Shown here one piece after another: positions 1-6,670 of a stretch of DNA of 10,697 nt (positions are counted from its first letter, which is position 1; every line of letters begins with the position of its first letter). Location: assembly GCA_052034295.1 (NCBI GenBank), contig JBPOIS010000174.1, forward strand, positions 1 to 10,697, in the 5' to 3' direction. Made by a program: the position numbers and the translations under genes. This stretch comes from JBPOIS01 sp052034295. Its GTDB lineage: Bacteria > Pseudomonadota > Gammaproteobacteria > Pseudomonadales > Moraxellaceae. The notes beneath the pieces are model-generated. The model saw nothing but the letters and a program-made list of their open reading frames with translations. It ran no database searches and was not told where the DNA came from.

Positions 1-1
1 G

Positions 2-3000
2 CCTTTTGTTCATCTGGGCATCCGCAGCGAGTTTTCGGTGGTGGACTCGATCATCCGCCTGGGTGATCTGGTCAAGGCCGCTGCGGCAGACCGCATGCCC
101 GCGCTGGCCCTCACTGACCTGTCCAACCTGTATGCGGCCGTGAAATTCCATAAGGCCTGTCAGGGCAAGGGCATCAAGCCAATCTTTGGCAGTGAGGTGG
201 TGGTCGGGACCGAACAGACCCGTGTCACCCTGCTGGCGATGAACCAGACCGGCTGGCGGCACCTGATCGAGATTGTCTCACGCGGCTACACCGATGGCCT
301 GAATCTGGGCGTGCCACAGGTGGAGCGCGAGTGGATTTTTGCAAAACATGAGGGCCTGATTGTGCTGCTGGGCCAGCACAGCGAGGTCGGCAAGCTGCTG
401 TGCAGTGCGGTGCCCGAACGCGCCCAGCCGGTGGCGCAGGCGTGGCAGGCGGTGTTTGGCGACCGGCTGTATCTGGCGCTGACCCGCACCCAGCGTCCCG
501 GCGAAGACGATTACATCGAAGCGGCGCTGGATCTGGCCGAGGCACAGGGGCTGCCGGTGGTGGCCCACAATGACCTGCGCTTCATGACCGCCGAGGACTT
601 TGATGCCCACGAAGCGCGGGTGTGTATTGCCGGGGGGTACACGCTGGCCGATGAGCGCCGCCCCAGACTGTATTCTGCCGAACAGTACTTCAAGACCCAG
701 GCCGACATGGCCGAGCTGTTTGCCGACCTGCCCTCGGCCCTGCAAAACACCGTGGAAATCGCCAAGCGCTGCACCGTCACCCTGACGCTGGGCAAAAACT
801 ACCTGCCGGATTTTCCGGTCCCGGCGGGCGATGACCTCAACAGCTACTTTGCCCGGCGCTCGCGTGAAGGGCTGGAAGAGCGCCTGACCCAGCTCTACCC
901 GACCCGCCCCGACGACTGGGACAGCCGTTATGCAGCCTATGTGGCGCGGCTGGACTACGAAATCAACACCATCATCCAGATGGGTTTTCCCGGTTATTTT
1001 TTGATCGTGATGGACTTCATCCAGTGGGCCAAAAACAACGGCGTGCCGGTCGGTCCCGGACGCGGCTCGGGCGCCGGCTCGCTGGTGGCCTACTCGCTGA
1101 AAATCACCGACCTGGACCCGCTGGCCTACGACCTGCTGTTTGAGCGCTTCCTGAATCCGGAACGGGTGTCGATGCCGGACTTCGATGTGGATTTTTGCAT
1201 CGAGGGCCGTGACCGGGTGATCGACTATGTGGCCCAGGCCTATGGGCGTGAAGCAGTGTCGCAGATCATCACCTTTGGCACCATGGCGGCCAAGGCGGTG
1301 ATCCGTGATGTGGCGCGGGTACAGGGCAAATCCTTCGGTCTGGCCGACCGCATTTCCAAGCTGATCCCCGCCAAGCCGATCGGGGTCACCCTGTCCGAGG
1401 CCCCGGATCTGGAACCGCAACTGAAGGCGATCCTCAGCGACCCGGCCCACCCCGACCATGAGGACGTCAGCGAAATCTGGGACATGGCGCTGAAGCTCGA
1501 AGGCATCACCCGCAACGTCGGCAAGCACGCGGGGGGCGTGCTGATCGCGCCGGGACGGATCACCGATTTTTCGGCGGTGTACTGTGACAGTGAAGGCGCG
1601 CGGGTCAGCCAGTTTGACAAGGACGACGTGGAAGCCATCGGGCTGGTGAAGTTTGACTTTCTGGGCCTGCGCAACCTGACCGTCATTGATGCCGCGATGA
1701 AGATCATCAACCAGCGCCGCACCCGTGAACAGCAGCCGCCGCTGCTGCTTGATCAATTGCCGCTGGACGACCGCGCCAGCTACCAGCTGCTGCAGGACAC
1801 CAAAACCACGGCGGTGTTCCAGCTGGAAAGCCCCGGCATGAAAAAATACCTGGGCCGCCTGAAACCCACCAACATCGACGACGTGATCGCCATGTGTGCG
1901 CTGTACCGGCCCGGCCCGCTGGATGCCGGGATGGTGGACATGTACATCAACCGCAAGCACGGCCTCGAAGAAGTCATTTATGACCACCCGGACCTGGCTG
2001 GCATCCTGGGCAGCACCTATGGGGTGATTGTCTATCAGGAACAGGTGATGCAGATCTCGCAGGTGCTGGCGGGCTACACGCTGGGTGGGGCCGACATGCT
2101 GCGCCGCGCCATGGGCAAGAAAAAACCCGAAGAAATGGCCAAGCAGCGCGAAATCTTCGTGACCGGTGCCACCAACCGCGGCATCGACCCGCAGGTGTCC
2201 GGCGGCATCTTTGATCTGATGGAAAAATTCGCCGGTTACGGCTTCAACAAATCCCACTCCGCCGCCTATGGCGTGGTCGCCTACCACACCGCCTGGCTGA
2301 AGGCCCATTACCCATCTGAATTCATGGCCGCCGTGCTCACCTCGGAGATGCACGACACCGACACCATCGTCTACCTGATCGACGACTGCCGCAGTCTGGG
2401 CCTGAGTATCGCACCACCGTCGGTGAATGCCTCGGATTTTGCCTTCCGCGCCGAAGATCCCCGCAGCATCGTCTATGGACTGGGGGCCATCAAGGGTGTC
2501 GGTGAAGCCGCCATGGAATCGGTGATGCAGGCACGCCAGTCGGGCGGACCGTTCCGTGACCTGTTTGATTTTTGCCACCGCATCGACCTGAAAAAAGCCA
2601 ACAAGCGCACCCTCGAAGCGCTGATCCGGGCCGGGGCACTGGACTGTCTGGGCGAAGAACGCGCCGTGCTGTGGGAACAGCTGCCCGAAGCCGTGCAGGC
2701 GGCTGAACAGGCGCGCAGCAACCGCGAAAGCGGCATGTTTGACCTGTTTGGGGAAGTCGGGGAAGTCCAGCGCAAGCCGCGCAGCAGCCGCCCTGCGGTC
2801 TGGCCGGATGAGGTGCGCCTCAAGGGTGAAAAAGACACCCTCGGCCTGTACCTGACCGGCCACCCGATCGACGTGTACCTGCCGGAATTGCGCCGGCTGA
2901 TTCCGGCCCGGCTGTCGGGGCTGTCGGCCACCCGCCGTGGCTCGACCACCGTGTTTGCCGGGCTGGTGATGGCCGTGAACAGCTTTCCCAACCGCACCGT

Positions 3001-3487
3001 CATCACCCTGGACGATGGCACCGCGCGGCTGGAGGTGAATTGTCACCCGGAAAAATTCACCCGCTATAAAGACCTGCTGGGCGAAGAGCAGGTGGTGGTG
3101 ATTGAAGGCGAAATCATTGAGCGCGAAGGCAGCGAAAAACCGTTTGGCCGCCTGAACAAGGCGTTTGGGATGGATGAGATCCGCAGCAAGCGTGCCGCCT
3201 GCATCCGCCTGACCCTGTCCAGGGCCGAACTGGGTCCCCACTGGGTGCAGCAACTGCGCGACACCCTGCAGCCATTTTGCGCGGGGGACACCCGGCGCAT
3301 CCCGCTGCAACTGGCGCTGGCCGACCAGCATGCCGACCTGCTGATTGGGCTGGGGGCCGCCTGGTGGGTACGTCCTGAAGATGGGCTGCTGCGGGCGCTG
3401 CGCAGCCTGCTGGGTCCGGCGGCCGTGGCGGTGGACTATCTGGCCCGCACCGCTGGCCCGGTCCCGGCGGTGGATTCCGGGCGCTAG
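2..3487 (+). CDS. dnaE: DNA polymerase III subunit alpha, 5'-partial
   Basis: This is the catalytic subunit of the replicative polymerase (family C), working with beta clamp, epsilon and tau in the cytoplasm. The open frame enters at base 2 with residues FVHL, which match E. coli DnaE from about residue 6, so only a handful of codons are missing. The visible 1161 residues equal almost the whole family length (E. coli 1160). Seen in order: N-terminal PHP domain; GPGRGSGAGS around nt 1055-1085; the PDFDVD metal-binding motif at nt 1175-1192 (fragment Asp395 and Asp397); the third catalytic Asp in VKFDFLGL (nt 1655-1657, fragment Asp552); GGADMLRRAMGKKKPEEM; GYGFNKSHSAAY; a likely clamp-binding MFDLF at nt 2735-2749; and a C-terminal OB-fold and tau-binding region. 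The PHP signature HxHxH has become HLGIR, so its metal site looks lost. The GTG at nt 38 is not the real start, because homology continues upstream of it. No frameshift or internal stop is seen. Confidence 0.97.
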   Translation, partial: PFVHLGIRSEFSVVDSIIRLGDLVKAAAADRMPALALTDLSNLYAAVKFHKACQGKGIKPIFGSEVVVGTEQTRVTLLAMNQTGWRHLIEIVSRGYTDGLNLGVPQVEREWIFAKHEGLIVLLGQHSEVGKLLCSAVPERAQPVAQAWQAVFGDRLYLALTRTQRPGEDDYIEAALDLAEAQGLPVVAHNDLRFMTAEDFDAHEARVCIAGGYTLADERRPRLYSAEQYFKTQADMAELFADLPSALQNTVEIAKRCTVTLTLGKNYLPDFPVPAGDDLNSYFARRSREGLEERLTQLYPTRPDDWDSRYAAYVARLDYEINTIIQMGFPGYFLIVMDFIQWAKNNGVPVGPGRGSGAGSLVAYSLKITDLDPLAYDLLFERFLNPERVSMPDFDVDFCIEGRDRVIDYVAQAYGREAVSQIITFGTMAAKAVIRDVARVQGKSFGLADRISKLIPAKPIGVTLSEAPDLEPQLKAILSDPAHPDHEDVSEIWDMALKLEGITRNVGKHAGGVLIAPGRITDFSAVYCDSEGARVSQFDKDDVEAIGLVKFDFLGLRNLTVIDAAMKIINQRRTREQQPPLLLDQLPLDDRASYQLLQDTKTTAVFQLESPGMKKYLGRLKPTNIDDVIAMCALYRPGPLDAGMVDMYINRKHGLEEVIYDHPDLAGILGSTYGVIVYQEQVMQISQVLAGYTLGGADMLRRAMGKKKPEEMAKQREIFVTGATNRGIDPQVSGGIFDLMEKFAGYGFNKSHSAAYGVVAYHTAWLKAHYPSEFMAAVLTSEMHDTDTIVYLIDDCRSLGLSIAPPSVNASDFAFRAEDPRSIVYGLGAIKGVGEAAMESVMQARQSGGPFRDLFDFCHRIDLKKANKRTLEALIRAGALDCLGEERAVLWEQLPEAVQAAEQARSNRESGMFDLFGEVGEVQRKPRSSRPAVWPDEVRLKGEKDTLGLYLTGHPIDVYLPELRRLIPARLSGLSATRRGSTTVFAGLVMAVNSFPNRTVITLDDGTARLEVNCHPEKFTRYKDLLGEEQVVVIEGEIIEREGSEKPFGRLNKAFGMDEIRSKRAACIRLTLSRAELGPHWVQQLRDTLQPFCAGDTRRIPLQLALADQHADLLIGLGAAWWVRPEDGLLRALRSLLGPAAVAVDYLARTAGPVPAVDSGR

Positions 3488-3490
3488 GCG

Positions 3491-3540
3491 GCCGGTGCTG
3501 TGACCGGCGTCCCACTTGGTACGCCGCCGCTGGGCGTTTT
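3491..3540 (+). terminator. Possible terminator hairpins after dnaE
   Basis: Two perfect hairpins follow the dnaE stop codon. The first pairs GCCGGT (3491-3496) with ACCGGC (3503-3508) around a 6-nt loop but has no T-run. The second pairs ACGCC (3521-3525) with GGCGT (3533-3537) and runs into TTT at 3538-3540, a weak intrinsic-terminator layout. Together they probably reduce read-through into the Hpt gene, but the T-run is too short for certainty. Confidence 0.45.
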
Positions 3541-3562
3541 GGTAAAAACCCTGCAATAGCAT

Positions 3563-3592
3563 TGGTTTTTTGGATTCCAGTCAGGCTATAGT
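3563..3592 (+). promoter_or_regulatory. Candidate sigma-70 promoter for hpt-trmJ-cysE
   Basis: A good -10 box TATAGT lies at 3587-3592, preceded at an 18-nt spacing by a poor -35 TTGGTT (3563-3568). This would start transcription near 3599, about 40 nt before the ATG at 3639. The stretch between them is unusual: GGGGG, then a run of seven T, then CGGTACCC. It is the only promoter-like sequence between dnaE and the Hpt gene. Confidence is limited by the weak -35. Confidence 0.4.
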
Positions 3593-3638
3593 TAAAACGG
3601 CCCTGTCGCCGGGGGTTTATTTTTTTCGGTACCCAAAA

Positions 3639-3992
3639 ATGCCCAGTCCCCAAGAGTCCCTACATCCTGCCCAACTCCAGGAGCTGCGTGAGCTGCTGGA
3701 TGAGGATTTTGTGCCCCTGCTCGAAACCTACCTGCGCGATTGTACCCTGCGGCTGGGCGAGCTGCGTTCGGCCTGCTCCAGCGGTGACAATCAGGCTGGC
3801 TATGAGGCCATCCACGCCCTGAAGGGTGCCAGCGCCAACATCGGCGCCGTCCGGCTGGCTGAGCTGTGCCTGAAGCTGCAGAATGCCTGCCGGGCCGGTC
3901 ATCTGGCCGACAATCAGGTGCTGGTCGACCTGATCGCCGACGAACAAACCCGCGTGTCGCACCAGCTGCGCCAGATCATTGCCGACGCCTGA
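3639..3992 (+). CDS. Stand-alone Hpt phosphotransfer protein
   Basis: A 117-residue protein that is essentially one Hpt four-helix-bundle domain. The phospho-acceptor motif is IHALKGASANIGA with His59 as the probable site; the family pattern is HxLKGxxxxxG. Such proteins shuttle phosphate between the receiver domain of a hybrid kinase and a response regulator in the cytoplasm. Its length is close to that of HptB-type single-domain proteins. No kinase or response regulator is encoded nearby, so the partners are unknown. I chose the ATG at 3639: the frame is open from a TTG at 3570, but the extra residues (FFRYPK and upstream) look non-domain, and TTG would sit upstream of the -10 box. No clear Shine-Dalgarno sequence precedes the ATG, so it may be translated weakly. 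It ends 5 nt before trmJ, which suggests co-translation with the tRNA methyltransferase. Confidence 0.86.
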   Translation: MPSPQESLHPAQLQELRELLDEDFVPLLETYLRDCTLRLGELRSACSSGDNQAGYEAIHALKGASANIGAVRLAELCLKLQNACRAGHLADNQVLVDLIADEQTRVSHQLRQIIADA

Positions 3993-3997
3993 CCCCC

Positions 3998-4837
3998 ATG
4001 TCCGTACAGATTTGCCAGGATGCCCCGGCCCTGCCGGTCCTTGACCGTATTCGTGTGGTGATGGTGCAGACCAGCCTGCCCGCCAATATCGGCGCGGCAG
4101 CACGCGCGCTGAAGACCATGGGCCTGTCCGAACTGGTGCTGGTCGATCCCGCCTGCCCGTTTCCCCACGGCGATGCCATGGCGCTGGCCTCAGGGGCCGC
4201 TGACCTGCTGTACCAGACCCGGGTGGTGGCCTCCCTGCCTGAGGCCATCGCCGACTGCGAACTGGTGTTTGGCACCAGTGCCCGGGTGCGTGGTGTGCCC
4301 TGGCCGATTCAGGACCTGCGTCCGGCCGCAACCCAGGCGATCACCGAGGCCCGGTCCGGTCACCGGGTGGCCATTGTGTTTGGCCGGGAAAACAGCGGCC
4401 TGACCAATGACGAGCTGGCCCTGTGCAACGCCCACCTGACCATTCCGGTGAACCCTGACTATGGCGTGCTCAATGTGGCCGCCGCAATTCAGGTGGTCGG
4501 CTATGAGCTGCGCCTGCAGGCCCTCGACCAGCAGGCACACCAGACCGCGCCGGTGTGGGATGAGCCACTGGTGGACCAGCAGCAGATGCAGCAGTTTTAC
4601 CAGCATTTCGAACAAACCCTGATTGATCTGGATTTTCTCGACCCGGCCAATCCGCGCCTGCTGCCGCTGCGCCTGCGGCGGTTATTTGGCCGGACCCGCC
4701 TGGACCGCATGGAATACAACCTGCTGCGCGGTATACTGGGCCGTGTTCAGGCGCTGCGCCGGGGTGACTGGCCCCCGCCGCGCCTGCGGACCGGCGCTGC
4801 CGGACCGGACCAGTGCCGTGCTGCGGAGGAACCATGA
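3998..4837 (+). CDS. trmJ: tRNA (cytidine/uridine-2'-O-)-methyltransferase TrmJ
   Basis: SPOUT-class methyltransferase that uses S-adenosylmethionine to 2'-O-methylate position 32 of the tRNA anticodon loop (Cm32/Um32 in E. coli). The 279-residue protein shows the three knot motifs in order: NIGAAARALKTMGL (from Asn30), VFGRENSGLTNDEL (around residues 127-140) and PVNPDYGVLNVAAA (Asn152 onward). The C-terminal half (FYQHFEQTLIDLDF, RRLFGRTRLDRMEYNLLRGIL) matches the TrmJ-specific tail, which separates it from TrmL or TrmH. The N-terminus is about 16 residues longer than E. coli TrmJ, and the last 25 residues are Pro/Ala-rich and unlike it. The start ATG at 3998 lies 5 nt after the Hpt stop, with no evident ribosome-binding site, so translational coupling is likely. 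The open frame reaches back to 3866, but that part only overlaps the Hpt gene. The stop overlaps the cysE start as ATGA. Confidence 0.95.
   Translation: MSVQICQDAPALPVLDRIRVVMVQTSLPANIGAAARALKTMGLSELVLVDPACPFPHGDAMALASGAADLLYQTRVVASLPEAIADCELVFGTSARVRGVPWPIQDLRPAATQAITEARSGHRVAIVFGRENSGLTNDELALCNAHLTIPVNPDYGVLNVAAAIQVVGYELRLQALDQQAHQTAPVWDEPLVDQQQMQQFYQHFEQTLIDLDFLDPANPRLLPLRLRRLFGRTRLDRMEYNLLRGILGRVQALRRGDWPPPRLRTGAAGPDQCRAAEEP
4825..4829 (+). promoter_or_regulatory. Ribosome-binding site fixing the cysE start
   Basis: GGAGG lies 4 nt upstream of the ATG at 4834 and inside the last codons of trmJ. It decides between this ATG and an in-frame upstream ATG at 4813, which has no such site and would add seven non-homologous residues. 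The ATG overlaps the trmJ TGA as ATGA, typical of reinitiation. Confidence 0.75.
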
Positions 4838-5601
4838 TCAGGCCGTTTTTTGCCCAATTGCGTGAAGACGTGCAGGCTGTGCTGGAACGTGATCCAGCCG
4901 CCCGCAACACCCTGGAGGTGGTGCTGACCTATCCGGGCATCCATGCCCTGGTGCTGCACCGTCTGGCCCATCAGCTCTGGACCCATGAGGCCAAGGGCAC
5001 CGCACGCGGGCTGTCGGCGCTGGGGCGCTTCCTCACCGGCATCGAGATCCATCCGGCGGCACGGATTGGCCGGCGGCTGTTCATTGACCATGGCATGGGT
5101 GTGGTGATTGGCGAAACCGCCGAAATCGGTGACGACGTCACCCTGTACCACGGCGTGACGCTGGGCGGCACCTCGCTGCAGGTCGGCAAGCGCCACCCGA
5201 CGCTGGAGGACGGTGTGGTGGTGGGCGCCGGTGCCAAGATTCTCGGCGCGTTCACCGTGGGCAAAAACGCCAAGATCGGCTCCAATTCCGTGGTGACCAA
5301 ACCCGTACCGCCCGGCGTCACCGCCATCGGCAACCCGGCCCGTTACCTGCATCCCCGCGCCGCTCAGGCGCAGGCCAGCGAGCGCAAGGCACGCTTTGGC
5401 TTCATGCCCTACGCGGCAGCCACCGACCTGCCCGATCCGGTGATTGAGTCCTTTGAACTGGTGCTGGACCAGCTGCACCAGCATGAGCAACGCATGGACA
5501 CCATGTGCAAGACCCTGTGCCAGGCCCATCCGGAATTCTGCGACCAGCGCAACACGCCGCTGCATGCCGAAGACCTGCCCATCGTGGAAGATCACCCCTG
5601 A
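4834..5601 (+). CDS. cysE: Serine O-acetyltransferase
   Basis: Makes O-acetylserine from serine and acetyl-CoA, the first committed step of cysteine synthesis, in the cytoplasm. The 255-residue protein has a short alpha-helical N-terminal region (about 1-68) and then the left-handed beta-helix of hexapeptide repeats (about 69-172). Catalytic-site motifs are FIDHGMGVVIGETAEIG (Asp85-His86) and YHGVTLGGT (His106); GNPARYL closes the helix. The N-terminal part is much shorter than in E. coli CysE, so it belongs to the compact CysE/EpsC form. After the beta-helix there is an extra tail of about 80 residues (MPYAAATDLPDPVIESFELV onward) predicted to be helical, with two Cys near the end (Cys229, Cys236). 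The tail could affect oligomer state or feedback by cysteine, which is inference. It is the last gene of the Hpt-trmJ-cysE unit, followed by a terminator 21 nt downstream. Confidence 0.94.
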   Translation: MIRPFFAQLREDVQAVLERDPAARNTLEVVLTYPGIHALVLHRLAHQLWTHEAKGTARGLSALGRFLTGIEIHPAARIGRRLFIDHGMGVVIGETAEIGDDVTLYHGVTLGGTSLQVGKRHPTLEDGVVVGAGAKILGAFTVGKNAKIGSNSVVTKPVPPGVTAIGNPARYLHPRAAQAQASERKARFGFMPYAAATDLPDPVIESFELVLDQLHQHEQRMDTMCKTLCQAHPEFCDQRNTPLHAEDLPIVEDHP

Positions 5602-5622
5602 ATCCGGCCCAGCGCCTTTTTG

Positions 5623-5652
5623 CAAAACCCTTCAGGTTTTGAGGGATTTTTT
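5623..5652 (+). terminator. Intrinsic terminator after cysE
   Basis: CAAAACC (5623-5629) pairs perfectly with GGTTTTG (5635-5641) around a 5-nt loop, and an AGGGA step leads into six T (5647-5652). An alternative fold pairs CCC and TCA with TGA and GGG right up to the T-run. Either way it has the classic form and sits 21 nt past the cysE stop, so it closes the operon. Confidence 0.8.
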
Positions 5653-5682
5653 GTGACTGCGGTCTCTTTTGGCTGCAAAAGC

Positions 5683-5691
5683 TGTTATTTT
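5683..5691 (+). promoter_or_regulatory. Candidate extended -10 promoter for the TPR/lipoprotein pair
   Basis: TGTTATTTT is an extended -10 (TGn plus TATTTT) in the AT-rich stretch between the cysE terminator and the next gene. No good -35 is visible 16-18 nt upstream. A second weak -10-like box, TAGACT, is at 5708-5713. A promoter is needed here because a strong terminator lies just upstream; which box is used is uncertain. Confidence 0.35.
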
Positions 5692-5746
5692 TTGTTCAAT
5701 TTTTTCCTAGACTGTGTAGACCACGGACACTGAAGGAACGGTTCTC

Positions 5747-6664
5747 ATGAAAAAAATCACCCCTGCCCGTTTTGCTGCCACCCTGCTGGCCACCCTGCTG
5801 TGTCCAGTGGCACTGGCCGACACGGCCCCGCTGATGGCCAGCATGTCGCCCTCAGCCGTGCCACCCGCTTCGGTCCTCCCGGCGGCTTCTGTGTCACCCA
5901 CCACCGCCGCAGGCACCGCGACGCCCGCCGCTGCCCTGCCCGAACCGGCTGTCGTGGCCGAACCGGCTGCCGTGGCCACCCCGGAACAGCCCGCCAAAAC
6001 CCTGATCCCGCTGTACACCACGGCCCAGCCCAAGGCCGCTGGCAAGGGTGCCAGGGCCAAAAAAGCCGCCCCGGCGCCGGCCCCTGTGGTCGCACAGGCC
6101 GCCCCGGAGGCCAGCAGCCAGCTGGACGTCACCGACATCGACCGGCGCCTGAATGCCCTGCTGAAGGTGGCGGGCCACTATCCGCCGAACATCCCTGGCC
6201 GCCGCGACCGCTACATGGCGGAACAGGATGCCAGCGAACTGGTCAAGGCGCTGGACCCGTATGCGGTGATCCCGAATGCCTCTGCCGAGGTCCTGCTGCG
6301 CGCAGTCAAGGCCAATCAGGTCGCCCGCAATCTGGACACCGGCATGGATGCTGCCCTGAAGGCCGGGGTGTACATGCGCCGCCTGATTGCGCTGATGCCC
6401 GCCCATCCGGAGGTTAATTACTGGTATGGCACCATGCTGGCTGAAGGCGGTGGCATGAAGGAAGGCATTCCCTACCTGAACAAGGCCATCAAATCCGGCT
6501 ATGCCGAGGCCTACCTGCCGCTGGCGCAGGCCTACCTGAGCCTGGAAAAGAAACAGGACGCCCTGAAAACCCTGCAAAGCTACCGCGCCACCCAGAAGGA
6601 TGACCCCAGCCAGGCCGACAGCCTGATTGCCAAGGTCGAATCGGGCGGCAGCAGCATCTGGTAA
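5747..6664 (+). CDS. Exported Ala/Pro-rich protein with TPR-like C-terminus
   Basis: A 305-residue protein of unknown function. Residues 1-24 are a typical Sec signal peptide (KK, hydrophobic core, then ALA before Asp25), so the protein should be periplasmic. Residues 25 to about 122 are low-complexity Ala/Pro/Val with a Lys-rich patch (KGARAKKA), resembling a flexible envelope or peptidoglycan-spanning linker. From about 130 the sequence is ordinary and helical; HPEVNYWYGTMLAEGGG...PYLNKAIKSG (about 220-251) and AEAYLPLAQAYLSLEKKQDALKTL (about 253-276) look like two TPR units, suggesting a protein-binding role. The start is well supported: AAGGA at 5733-5737 lies 9 nt before the ATG, and the signal peptide begins there. 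It is followed 6 nt later by the lipoprotein hydrolase gene, so the two likely act together in the envelope. TPR assignment is by eye only. Confidence 0.82.
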   Translation: MKKITPARFAATLLATLLCPVALADTAPLMASMSPSAVPPASVLPAASVSPTTAAGTATPAAALPEPAVVAEPAAVATPEQPAKTLIPLYTTAQPKAAGKGARAKKAAPAPAPVVAQAAPEASSQLDVTDIDRRLNALLKVAGHYPPNIPGRRDRYMAEQDASELVKALDPYAVIPNASAEVLLRAVKANQVARNLDTGMDAALKAGVYMRRLIALMPAHPEVNYWYGTMLAEGGGMKEGIPYLNKAIKSGYAEAYLPLAQAYLSLEKKQDALKTLQSYRATQKDDPSQADSLIAKVESGGSSIW

Positions 6665-6670
6665 GGGCCA

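Noticed and set aside
278..3562. 1094-codon open frame antisense to dnaE
   Set aside because: It mirrors dnaE and exists because GC-rich codon use leaves few stops on the opposite strand. The protein is His/Gln/Gly-rich low-sense sequence with no recognisable motif, while the plus strand encodes an unmistakable DnaE.
3570..3638. Upstream TTG start extending the Hpt protein by 23 residues
   Set aside because: The extension has no Hpt-like sequence, TTG would lie upstream of the likely -10 box, and no ribosome-binding site is visible.
4747..5625. 292-codon antisense frame over cysE
   Set aside because: Shadow of cysE: no motif, no ribosome-binding site, and it spans the trmJ-cysE junction and the cysE terminator region.
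5800..6417. 205-codon plus-strand frame inside the TPR-protein gene
   Set aside because: Arg/Gly/Pro-rich out-of-frame translation of the Ala/Pro-rich coding region. The annotated frame has a signal peptide and Shine-Dalgarno sequence; this one has neither.
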